This document shows, piece after piece, positions 16,858 through 25,500 of a stretch of 64,000 bases of DNA; the stretch's first letter is position 1, and every line of letters begins with the position of its first letter. The stretch is from Stenotrophomonas maltophilia (GTDB lineage: Bacteria; Pseudomonadota; Gammaproteobacteria; Xanthomonadales; Xanthomonadaceae): assembly GCF_002205165.1 (NCBI RefSeq), contig NZ_NIVS01000019.1, positions 1 to 64,000 on the forward strand, in the 5' to 3' direction. Under the pieces are notes generated by a model. That model was not told where the DNA came from, ran no database searches, and saw only the letters and a program-made list of their open reading frames with translations. The position numbers and the translations under genes were made by a program.

Positions 16858-17829
16858 TCAGCTGCGCAGGGTGTCCTTGGGACATTCTCCGAAGACATGC
16901 CGGTACAGGACCGAGAATCGCCCCAGGTGGGAGAACCCGAAGCGAAGCGCGATGTCGGTCACCGTGTCCTGTTCATCGGCGTGCAGCAATGCCCTGCGTG
17001 CGCGATTGAGGCGCGCCAGCTGATGCCAGTGGCAAGGGCCATGCCCGTACGCGTCACGGAACAGCCGTTCGAGCTGGCGCTCCCCCACGCCCATCGCCAG
17101 CGACAGTGCGCGGCTGTCGAACGGACGTTCCAGCTGGGCCTTGAGGTAGTCCTCCGCGCGCCGCACCAGTGCATCGCGGTGGTGGGCGTTCCAGCTGCGC
17201 TCCGGCCGCGTGGCGGGACCGGCGTCGCCCGCACCGACCGCATCCACGAACGCGCCCAGCAGCAGCGATGCCTGAGCGGCCATCTGCGACGGCGTGATCA
17301 CGCCCTGCCAGGCAGCCGCCGCTTCCAGGGCCGCGAATACCGCATGGCGCACGCCCTCGGCCGCCATCGGCGGCGCGGGCCGCGTATACCAGCCTGTGCG
17401 CGGCAGCCGCAGTTCACGTCCCATCCGGAGAACGGCCTCACGCTGCAGCACCTCGCGCGGGATCAGCAATACCGCCCACTGCCAGCCGCCTGGGCTGGGG
17501 CGGACGTTGAGCTCGCTGTCTTCGGCGAACACCATGACCTGGCCGACCGCGACCAAGCGCCCGTTGGCCCACATCGGGCGCTAGCAGGAAATCGCCAGGG
17601 CCAGCGCGATCATGCCCTGCGCGAAACTGCCACTGGCAAAAATCGGCAGCGTATACGCGCCGCTGTCCAGGCTGAATTCCGGAAACACGAGCCGCTGCAG
17701 GCACGCGCGGAAGTGCCCCGCTGCCAGCAGACGCTGTTCGAAGCGGGTGTCGCGCACCACGCCCAGCAGTGCATCGGCATCGAAGCCGTCCACCACGAAG
17801 CGGGTGTAAGGGGCCATCGGTTCGTCCAT
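16858..17829 (-). pseudogene. AraC-family regulator interrupted by an in-frame amber codon
   Basis: Two open stretches in the same frame make one AraC protein of about 323 residues: 17829-17584 (start with AAGGGAG upstream) and 17580-16858. They are separated only by TAG at 17581-17583 (...LALAISC-TAG-RPMWANGRLVAVGQ). Across the stop the sequence aligns in order with the intact paralogue at 27341-28330 (CLLGLVHATDENASWCHGM). The C-terminal two-helix-turn-helix domain is intact (LSLAMGVGERQLERLF ... IALRFGFSHLGRFSVLYRHVFG). A single TGG-to-TAG change would explain it. ATG 17574 could restart translation but has no ribosome binding site. Confidence 0.82.
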
Positions 17830-18057
17830 GCCAGCTCCCTTGGAGCACGTCGGAATTCGGATAGCGCGCGAGTGGTCAACCTGCTTACATCGGCGCGATT
17901 GTGGGGTGGAAGCGACACATCGACAAGCGGTGATCGCTCAGGGGGCCCACAAGCGTGAAATGCATCACATCGAGACCCGCTCGACCGTGCCGCCGCCATG
18001 CGGCAGTGCCCGGCGGGGCATCGAACCGACGCCCACTCACGCCTTCCCGAGGTACCT

Positions 18058-19749
18058 GTGCCTGCCATTGCGAGCGTGAAACCCTCTGTGTCCGTGCACC
18101 GCGATCCCGGCTCACCGCCGGAGGCCACCGCCAGCCCTTCCGCTTCCACGCCGGCATCACGCCACCCTCGCGCCGTGCTCACCCATGTACTTCCGTTGGC
18201 CGTGGGGTGCCTGCTCGGCCAACTCCTGCCCTCCGTGGCACAGATGCCCGGCTTCAGACTTCATGTGCTCTGGATCCCCGGGCCGCTGCTACTGGGCTGG
18301 CTGCTGTTTACCCCGCGCGCGGCCTGGCGTACCTGCGTGCTGTCCGCATGTGCGGGTACCGTGCTCGCCTTCGCGTTGGTGCCGTTCGTCGTCCTGCCCC
18401 GGCTGCTCGCCAGCGCGTGCGAATTCGCCTCGGTGATCGCCGTGGCATGGTTGCTGTTGCGCTGGCGCGGCGCGCGCTCACCGTTGGAAGGCTATCGGGA
18501 TATCGGCCTGTTCGTGCTGCTGGGCTGTGTGCTGCTGCCGATCGCATGTGCCTGGTGGCAGGCGCTGCTGTTCGCCGGCGGGCCGACGGGGATGGCGCCA
18601 GGGGCACTGCTCACGCTGGTGTTGTGCAGCAGTGTCAGCTACCTGTTGATCGTGCCCACGGTGGTCAACCTTGCGCGGATCGTGCAGCGCCCGGAGCGCC
18701 GCCATGGCTGGCAGTGGCAGCCGGTGATCATCGCCATCACCCTGCTGGGCGGACTCGGCATCGTCTGGGGCGTGCCCTGGGCCGATGGCGTGATCACGCC
18801 GCTGCTGGTCCTGGCGCCGATTCCGCTGCTGGTCTGGGCGCTGATCGTGTTCGGCGTTGCCGGCGCCAGCATCGGCATGCTGATCGTCGCGCTGCTCGGC
18901 ATGCAGCTGAGCATGGAAGGCGTGGGTCCGTTCGCGTTCTGGACACCGGACCGCAACCTGATCACCGCACAGGTTTGGACCCTGTGCACCGGGTGCGCGC
19001 TGCTGTTCCTGGGCGCGCTGTCCGAACAGAAACTCTCCAACCACCTCAATCTGCAGCAGGCCTATCGGCGGTTGGGCGAGCTGACCGGACGGATGCTGGT
19101 CGTGCAGGAGGAAGAACGCACCCGCATCGCGCGTGACCTGCACGACGACGTCAACCAGTCACTGGCCGCGATCTCGATCTGCCTGAGTGCACTGCGCAAT
19201 CAGATTCCCGACGCCGAGCGCCACAGCGTGGTCGAACTGCAGGAGCAGTTGCTGATCGTCTCCAATGACATCCGTTCGATCTCCCACGAACTGCACCCCA
19301 GCATTCTGCGCTTCACCGGCCTGGCCAGCGCACTGGACGCGTTCTGCATCAAGCGCAACGCGCGCGGTGCGCTGCGGGTGCGCTGCCGCATCGAGAATCC
19401 ACCCCGGCTCAGCGATGACCACGAACTGAGCCTGTTCCGGATCGTGCAGGAAGCCATCAACAACGTGGACAAGCATGCACGTGCAGCCAACGCTCACATC
19501 GTGGTCGGGGTTCGCGGCGGCCAGATGCTGTTGCAGGTGGACGACGATGGCATCGGCATGGGGGGCAGGACGGCGATGTCCCCCTCTCCCGGGTTGGGCA
19601 TGATCAGCATGGAGGAGCGGGCGCGCCTGCTCGGTGGCAGCCTGAAGGTGAGTCCGAGCCCGCTGGGTGGCACCCGCATCGAAGTCCGCTTCCCCTTGGC
19701 GGAACCGGCACAGGACATCACCGACGCGCGGGTCGCTGCCCGCCAGTAA
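18058..19749 (+). CDS. MASE1-type sensor histidine kinase (NarX-like HisKA_3)
   Basis: 563 residues from GTG 18058, chosen because GAGG precedes it by five bases; an upstream in-frame ATG (17998) lacks a ribosome binding site. A Pro/Ser-rich N-terminus leads to about eight transmembrane helices resembling MASE1, then a HisKA_3 dimerisation region with phosphorylated His362 in RDLHDDVNQ, and a HATPase domain (QEAINNVDKHARA, DDDGIGM, GLGMISMEERARLLGG). It should autophosphorylate and pass phosphate to a NarL-type regulator, most likely the one at 16014-16664. The signal is unknown. Confidence 0.88.
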   Translation: MPAIASVKPSVSVHRDPGSPPEATASPSASTPASRHPRAVLTHVLPLAVGCLLGQLLPSVAQMPGFRLHVLWIPGPLLLGWLLFTPRAAWRTCVLSACAGTVLAFALVPFVVLPRLLASACEFASVIAVAWLLLRWRGARSPLEGYRDIGLFVLLGCVLLPIACAWWQALLFAGGPTGMAPGALLTLVLCSSVSYLLIVPTVVNLARIVQRPERRHGWQWQPVIIAITLLGGLGIVWGVPWADGVITPLLVLAPIPLLVWALIVFGVAGASIGMLIVALLGMQLSMEGVGPFAFWTPDRNLITAQVWTLCTGCALLFLGALSEQKLSNHLNLQQAYRRLGELTGRMLVVQEEERTRIARDLHDDVNQSLAAISICLSALRNQIPDAERHSVVELQEQLLIVSNDIRSISHELHPSILRFTGLASALDAFCIKRNARGALRVRCRIENPPRLSDDHELSLFRIVQEAINNVDKHARAANAHIVVGVRGGQMLLQVDDDGIGMGGRTAMSPSPGLGMISMEERARLLGGSLKVSPSPLGGTRIEVRFPLAEPAQDITDARVAARQ

Positions 19750-19837
19750 ACATACTGACGCGGCACGCGTAGAAAGGCGGTTGTGCCCTGCCCGGCCGCC
19801 GCACAGAGTGGGGCGACACCCGTCCGCGGAGAGACAC

Positions 19838-20725
19838 ATGCACAGCAAGGCCTCGCTTCGCCCGCGCCGTCAGGCGGCGTCCCTGCTGGTGCTCGCGTTG
19901 CTGGCGACCGCCTGCAGCACCTCGCCGCCGCTGTCCACCACGCCTGCACCGACGGCTGCGCCGGCCACCGTCGCCGCCCCCGCGCCGGTGCCGGAACTGC
20001 GCCCCGGCGTGCCGGCCGGCTATCTCGGTCGGGCCCTGCCCGACAGCCTCGCCCTGCTGCCGCCGCCGCCGGCCCAGGGCTCGGCCGCGTTAGCACAGGA
20101 CCAGGCGATCCACCGCGCGGCGCAACAACTGCGCTCGAGTCCGCGCTATGCGCTGGCGACCACCGATGCGGACCTGCGCTTTCCGCAGGTCGCCAACACG
20201 TTCTCCTGCGCGCTCGGGGTGCCGGTCAGCCAGCAGGCAACGCCGACGCTGTACCTGCTGCTGCAGCGGACGCTGGTGGATGCGGGCCTGGCGACCTACG
20301 CGGCCAAGGATCACTACAAACGGGTGCGGCCGTTCGTCTTCCACAAGGAAGGCACCTGCGCACCGGCCGACGAGGCTGCCCTGCGCGGCGACGGCTCCTA
20401 TCCGTCCGGACATACCGCGATCAGCTGGACCTGGGCCTTGCTGCTGACCGAACTCAGCCCGGACCAGGCCGACGCCCTGCTCGCGCGAGGCCGTGCCTTT
20501 GGTGAGAACCGGCTGATCTGCAATGCGCACTGGCAAAGCGATGTCCTCGAGGGCCGCGCCATTGCCGCCGGCGCGCTGGCCAAGCTGCACGCCAACGCCG
20601 ACTTCACCCGCGACATGGCGCTCGCCCGCACGGAGATCCAGTCGCTTCGCGGCAGCAGCGTGGAGCCCACCGGATGTGAAGCCGAGAAGGCGGCACTGGC
20701 CATCAAGATCCCCGGCGTGCTGTAG
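19838..20725 (+). CDS. Class A acid phosphatase (PAP2 family)
   Basis: 295 residues from ATG 19838. Lipoprotein-type signal with LLATAC, then a Pro/Ala-rich linker. The PAP2 phosphatase motif is complete in outline: K-X6-RP (KDHYKRVRP), PSGH (SYPSGHTAIS) and R-X5-H-X3-D (RLICNAHWQSD). In the third block the usual SR is NR. Secreted class A acid phosphatases remove phosphate from organic phosphomonoesters in the periplasm. It stands alone between the kinase and the fasciclin gene. Confidence 0.9.
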   Translation: MHSKASLRPRRQAASLLVLALLATACSTSPPLSTTPAPTAAPATVAAPAPVPELRPGVPAGYLGRALPDSLALLPPPPAQGSAALAQDQAIHRAAQQLRSSPRYALATTDADLRFPQVANTFSCALGVPVSQQATPTLYLLLQRTLVDAGLATYAAKDHYKRVRPFVFHKEGTCAPADEAALRGDGSYPSGHTAISWTWALLLTELSPDQADALLARGRAFGENRLICNAHWQSDVLEGRAIAAGALAKLHANADFTRDMALARTEIQSLRGSSVEPTGCEAEKAALAIKIPGVL

Positions 20726-20879
20726 CCGTACGCGACGGCGCCGCGGACTCGCGCGGACTACACGCGCCCGTCACGCCCGGCTTACAGCTGAAAAAAAGCA
20801 CTATCCACTGCATCCGCGCGGCCACTCCCGCCGTAATTGAAGGTGCGTCATACCGGCGCATCCATTTGGGAGTTTGGTC

Positions 20880-21461
20880 ATGAAGATCCAGTTCGCAGGC
20901 CTTGTACTGATCGGCTGTCTCGCCGCCACCGCTTCCCCGCTCGTCTTCGCCCAGGCCCCCGCCGCGTCGATGGCGACGCACAGCAACCCGACGGTGGGCG
21001 GCGCGGCGATGTATGCCAACAAGGACATCATCGACAACGCTGTTACTTCCAAGGATCACACCACGCTGGTCGCGGCGGTCAAGGCGGCCGGCCTGGTAGA
21101 TACCCTGAAAGGCCCCGGCCCGTTCACCGTGTTCGCGCCCACCAACGCGGCGTTCTCGGCGCTGCCCAAGGGCACCGTGGAGGGGCTGCTCAAGCCGGAG
21201 AAAAAGGCGGATCTGACCAAGGTCCTGACCTATCACGTGGTTCCCGGCGCGGTCACCAGCACCGACCTGATGGCCAAGATCAAACAAGGCGGTGGCAAGG
21301 CAAGCCTGACCACGGTCGAAGGTGAGGCGCTGACCGCCCGCGTGGTCGGCAAGGGCATCACCCTGACCGACAGCAAGGGCCAGGTGGCGCATGTCACCAT
21401 TGCCGACGTCAAGCAGAGCAATGGCGTGATCCACGTGATCGACAAAGTGCTGATGCCGTAA
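20880..21461 (+). CDS. Secreted fasciclin-domain protein
   Basis: 193 residues; ATG 20880 follows GGGAG by seven bases. Signal peptide ends near PLVFAQAP. One FAS1 domain (about 50-190) is clear: DHTTLVAAVKAAGLVDTLKG, GPFTVFAPTNAAFSALP, LTYHVVPGAV and NGVIHVIDKVLMP. Bacterial FAS1 proteins are periplasmic or surface proteins linked to adhesion or stress; the exact role is unknown. A GC-rich hairpin follows the stop. Confidence 0.93.
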   Translation: MKIQFAGLVLIGCLAATASPLVFAQAPAASMATHSNPTVGGAAMYANKDIIDNAVTSKDHTTLVAAVKAAGLVDTLKGPGPFTVFAPTNAAFSALPKGTVEGLLKPEKKADLTKVLTYHVVPGAVTSTDLMAKIKQGGGKASLTTVEGEALTARVVGKGITLTDSKGQVAHVTIADVKQSNGVIHVIDKVLMP

Positions 21462-21470
21462 CCGGAAGAA

Positions 21471-21495
21471 GCGGCCGCAGTTCGCCTGCGGCCGC
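21471..21495 (+). terminator. Hairpin after the fasciclin gene
   Basis: GCGGCCGCAG / CTGCGGCCGC form a 10-bp stem with a five-base loop, nine bases after the fasciclin stop codon. There is no clear T-run, so termination efficiency is uncertain. Confidence 0.5.
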
Positions 21496-21515
21496 CCCGG
21501 GTGGGAGGAAGAGAT

Positions 21516-21590
21516 GACCTGGCGCGCCGTCTTCAGAACGATGACGGGGGAGACATCACGCTGTGCGGGCGACGCGCCAGGTCAAGACGG
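21516..21590. repeat. Interlocked inverted repeats
   Basis: GACCTGGCGCG (21516-21526) directly followed by CCGTCTT (21527-21533) recur as their reverse complements CGCGCCAGGTC (21573-21583) and AAGACGG (21584-21590) in the order A-B-A'-B'. Pairing A/A' and B/B' together would give a pseudoknot, not a simple hairpin. It lies in the gap between the convergent fasciclin and OmpA-like genes. Confidence 0.4.
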
Positions 21591-21660
21591 TCCCTCGCCG
21601 GCGCATGCGTGCGCCGACGGGGCATGCGGACGAGGGGAGAGAGAATCCGGCGCGTTCGGC

Positions 21661-22518
21661 TCAGTGCGGTAGTGCCCTGCCCGACAGCTCGACGCGGCGA
21701 TTGGGTGCCAGGCACACGATCAAGGCCTTGCGCTGCGCCTGCTCGCACTGCACCAGCGGGTCGGCCTTGCCACGCCCTTCGGCGACGATGGCCGCGGCCG
21801 GTACGCCACCGGCAATCAGCGCAGCGCGTACCGCCTCGGCGCGCCGCTGCGACAGCACCAGGTTGTAGCGATCGCTGCCGATCCGGTCCGTATAGCCGAT
21901 CACCTGGATCGTCTGCACCCGGCTGGCATCACGGACCTGCTGCAGCAGGGCATCCACGTTGCGTCGCCCTTCGGGGGTGAGCACGGCACTGTCGAAAGCG
22001 AACATCGCATCGGCCGCCAACCGCAGCGGCTCGGTCGGCATCGGCGCAGGCGCGGGTGCCGGCGGTGGCGGGGGCCGCGGCGGATCGAGCACGGCGGCGC
22101 AGGCCTGCGGCTTCCAGTGCGCCGCCTGGGCGATGCCTTTGCCGTCGAAGTCGACCTTGAACTGACAGGTGAAATAGTCGCCACCCGGCGTGCTGCGGAA
22201 GTTGAACAGGTAGTTCCATTCGTGCACGCCCCACATGCCCTCGCCGAAATGCGGGGTGCCCAGCAGGGAATACAGCTGGCGTTTGCTCATTCCGCGGGCG
22301 AACAGGCGCAGGTTGTCGACGTCCACGAACAGGCCCTCCTTCAGCGTGGCTTTGCGGGGATCAGGAAAGCTCGTGGTGTCAGCGTCCGCCGCGCTGTTGG
22401 TCGGTGTGGCGCGGTGTTCGCCGTGGCTGGCGCAGGCGCCCAGCAGCAGGGCCGCCAGGCTCAGGCCCAGTGACCGCAGCAGCGGCACCTGGGCGGTGGA
22501 TGTGGGCTGCATGGACAT
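21661..22518 (-). CDS. TpgA-like lipoprotein: BamE/SmpA-like domain plus OmpA peptidoglycan-binding domain
   Basis: 285 residues. Lipobox LLLGAC, then a SmpA/OmlA-like segment (about 65-140: LFARGMSKRQLYSLLGTPHF ... FNFRSTPGGDYFTCQFKVDFD), a Pro-rich linker, and an OmpA C-terminal domain (about 175-285: LTPEGRRNVDALLQQ, IQVIGYTDRIGSDRYNLVLS). This architecture matches TpgA of Acinetobacter, which anchors the partner trimeric autotransporter to peptidoglycan. The gene lies 71 bases downstream of the adhesin gene on the same strand, so a dedicated partner role is a good inference. Confidence 0.85.
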   Translation of the reverse strand: MSMQPTSTAQVPLLRSLGLSLAALLLGACASHGEHRATPTNSAADADTTSFPDPRKATLKEGLFVDVDNLRLFARGMSKRQLYSLLGTPHFGEGMWGVHEWNYLFNFRSTPGGDYFTCQFKVDFDGKGIAQAAHWKPQACAAVLDPPRPPPPPAPAPAPMPTEPLRLAADAMFAFDSAVLTPEGRRNVDALLQQVRDASRVQTIQVIGYTDRIGSDRYNLVLSQRRAEAVRAALIAGGVPAAAIVAEGRGKADPLVQCEQAQRKALIVCLAPNRRVELSGRALPH

Positions 22519-22589
22519 GGTGTTCCCCCTGTATGCGTTGAATGCGGACCGAAGGCCCGGTGCCGGCAGCGCGCCGGCACCGGACCCGG

Positions 22590-25500
22590 TCACCACTGGA
22601 TGCCGGCACCTACCGCGACACCACCATCGCCGCGGCTGTTGGTCGAACCGCTGAACTTGTAGATCCAGCGACCGCCTTCGGAGACCCCCGAAATGCCCAC
22701 GGCCACACCGGATTCACCGTTGAAGCTGCCCGCGGCGACCGAGGCCATGCTGCGGCCCGCCTCGTAGGGCTGCGGCAATGCCGCCACCGCCATCGCCGAG
22801 GCGACACCGGCGGAAGCGCGGTTGTCGGTTTTCTGCAGGTTGCGGTCGAACGAGTCCATCCGCTCATCCGTATAGGCCTTGGACCAGTCCAGGGTCTGGG
22901 CCATGCCGCTGCGCAGCTGGTCCACGTTGACCGCATCGGTACCCGCGGTGCCCGCGGCGACGTTGCGCACCGTGGTCGGCCCCGTGGCGGTACTGCCCAG
23001 CGTCACGCTGTTGAGGTTGGTGGTGCCATTGACGTTGCTGTCATAGCGGATCGTGCCCTGCTGCGACGCCTGCAGCTGGCGCACGTTGACTGCATCGGTG
23101 GCTTCACTGCCATCGGCGACGTTGGCGATCTGCCGCTCCGCGCCGCTGCTGCCCACCGAGACCGTGTTGGCCCGGTTGGCGGCCGAACCCGCCCCCAGGG
23201 CGACACTGTTGCTGCCCTGCGCATTGGCGCCGTTGCCCAGCGCCGTAGCGTTGTTGCCCGCTGCGGCGGCGCCGGCGCCACCGGCCACGGCGTTGTCGCC
23301 GGTCGCGGCCGGCGCGGCCAGGTTCTGCGTGTTGTTGACCTGGAACATGCCGGAGGTGCCGTTGTTGATGTTGTTGATCTGAGTATCCGTGTAGGTCTTG
23401 GACTCGCTGATCGCGTAGTTCACGCCGTTCTGGAGCTGCCCGACATTGACCGCGTCGTAGCGTTCGGAACCGTCCGCGACATGGGTGACCTTGCGCTCGG
23501 CCCCGGTACTGCCCACCGCCACCTCGCCCACCGAGTTGCTGGCCCCGGCCTTGCCGTAGGCACCGGTGTAGCCGGTCTGTGCGCCCACGCTGGCGACCGA
23601 GCCGGCGCCGAGCGCGACGCTGTTGTCCGCGCTGGCGCTGGCACCGTCACCGATGGCCGCACTGCCGCTTCCGGCAGCGCTTGCCAGCGGCCCGATCGCG
23701 ATGCTGTCGGCACCGCCGGCAGTGGCTGCCCCCTTGGTCGAGTTCACCTGCACGTACTGGCTGTTGCCACCCGGCTGGATCTGGTCGATGCGGGAGTTGA
23801 GGTTGGTCAGCGAGGCATCCACCGCCGAGAAGGCCACGGTGACGTCGTTGTAATCGTTGGCGATGACACTGCCGTCGGTGGCGATCGAGGAGATGCGGAA
23901 GGTCGGCGCCGTCCAGATCCCGGTGTTGCCATCGAAGTTGGTGGTGCCGCCGAAGTACCCGACCAGCGCGTTATTGGTCTGGAACAGCTGGTTGCCGTTG
24001 ACCGCATCCAAGCTGCCGGCCAGCACGCGACCGTCGGCCAGCTGGGTCAGCGACACTGCCGCGCCGCTGGCATCGCCGGCCAGGGTGATGGTGTTGGTGG
24101 CATTGCCGCTGGCATCGGCGTCGTACTTCACCGCCAGGCGGTCCACGGTATCGGTCTGGTCGGCGACATTGGCCAGCGAGGTGCTGACCGCATCAAAGGC
24201 ACTGCCGACGTTGTCATAGCTCCCGGCAGTGACCTGGCCATTGCTGGCCACGTTGTTGATCGTGTAGCTCGGCGCGGTGACCACGCCGTTGGCATCCACC
24301 ACTGCGCCACCGCCCAGGTGTGTGGCGACGGTCTGGTTGGCGGCGAACAGCTGCGCACCGTTGATCGCTTCGCTGCTGGTGGCGGTGACGCTGCCAGCGG
24401 CCAGGTTGCTGAGCGTGGTCGTCCCGCCCCCGTTGCCCAGCGTGGCACTGGCGTAGTTCACGCTGCCATCGGGATTGAGGTCATAGCGCAGCGCGCCCTG
24501 TTCGGAAGCTTCCAACTGGCCCAGGTTGACCGCATCGGTGGCCTGGGTGCCCGCCGCGACATTGACGACCTGGCGTTCGGCACCGACCGCACCGACCGAC
24601 ACGGTGTCCTCGCGATCAGCCAGTGCACCGGCGCCGACGGCGATGCTGTTGGCCGCCGTGGCCGAGGCCCCGGTACCCACGGCGATGCTGTCCAGGCCGC
24701 CGGCCGTGGCATCTGCTCCGGTCGAATTGATTTTGAGGTAGCGGCTGCCGGCACCGTTGCGGATGTCGGTGATCTGCGTGTTGAGGTTGACCAGCGAGCC
24801 ATCCACCGCCGAGAAGGCGTCACTGGCGTTGTCGTAGACGCCCTGGGCGACCGCGCCGCCGGTGGAGATCGTGGAGATCTGGAAGCTCGGTGCGGTCCAC
24901 GCACCGGTGGCCGGATCGTAGGCGGTGACGCCGCCGAAGTAGTCCACGATCGCCTGGTTGGTGTCGAACAACTGGGCGCCGTTTACCGCCTCGGTGCTGG
25001 TCGCGTTCACCGCGCCGTTGGCGAGGTTGGCAATGGTGCTGGTACCGGTGCCGCCACCCAGTGTCACGCGGCGATAGTTGGCACCGCCTGCACCGTCATC
25101 ATCGTAGGTCACTGCCAAGGTGCCGACCGCGTCGATCTGCGAGATCGCGCCCTGCAGCTGGGCCACGTTGACTGCATCGGTGGCGGCACTGCCGGCAGCC
25201 ACGTTGCTGATCTGGCGCTCACCGCCGGCGAAGCCGACCGAGACTTCACCTGCCGATACCTGCGGTGCGCTCAGCCCATAGGCACTGTAGCTGGCCTGCG
25301 CGCCGCGGTTGGCGGCGGAGCGGTAGCCCAGCGCCACGCTGTTGGCCTGGCTGGAGGTGGCCTCCGCACCGAGGATGGTCTGGCCATTCGCGGTGCCCTT
25401 CGCACTGTCGCCAACGACCACCGAGTGGCCCATGCGCGCGGCGTAGTCGGCGGTCGGTACACCGGTGGGGTCGGTCGGATCGTTGAGCCCGGCGCCCGGG

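Noticed and set aside
23770..25070. Regular repeats that could suggest a CRISPR or tandem DNA array
   Set aside because: They are protein-level stalk repeats within one open frame, diverged in DNA and about 300 bases or more long.
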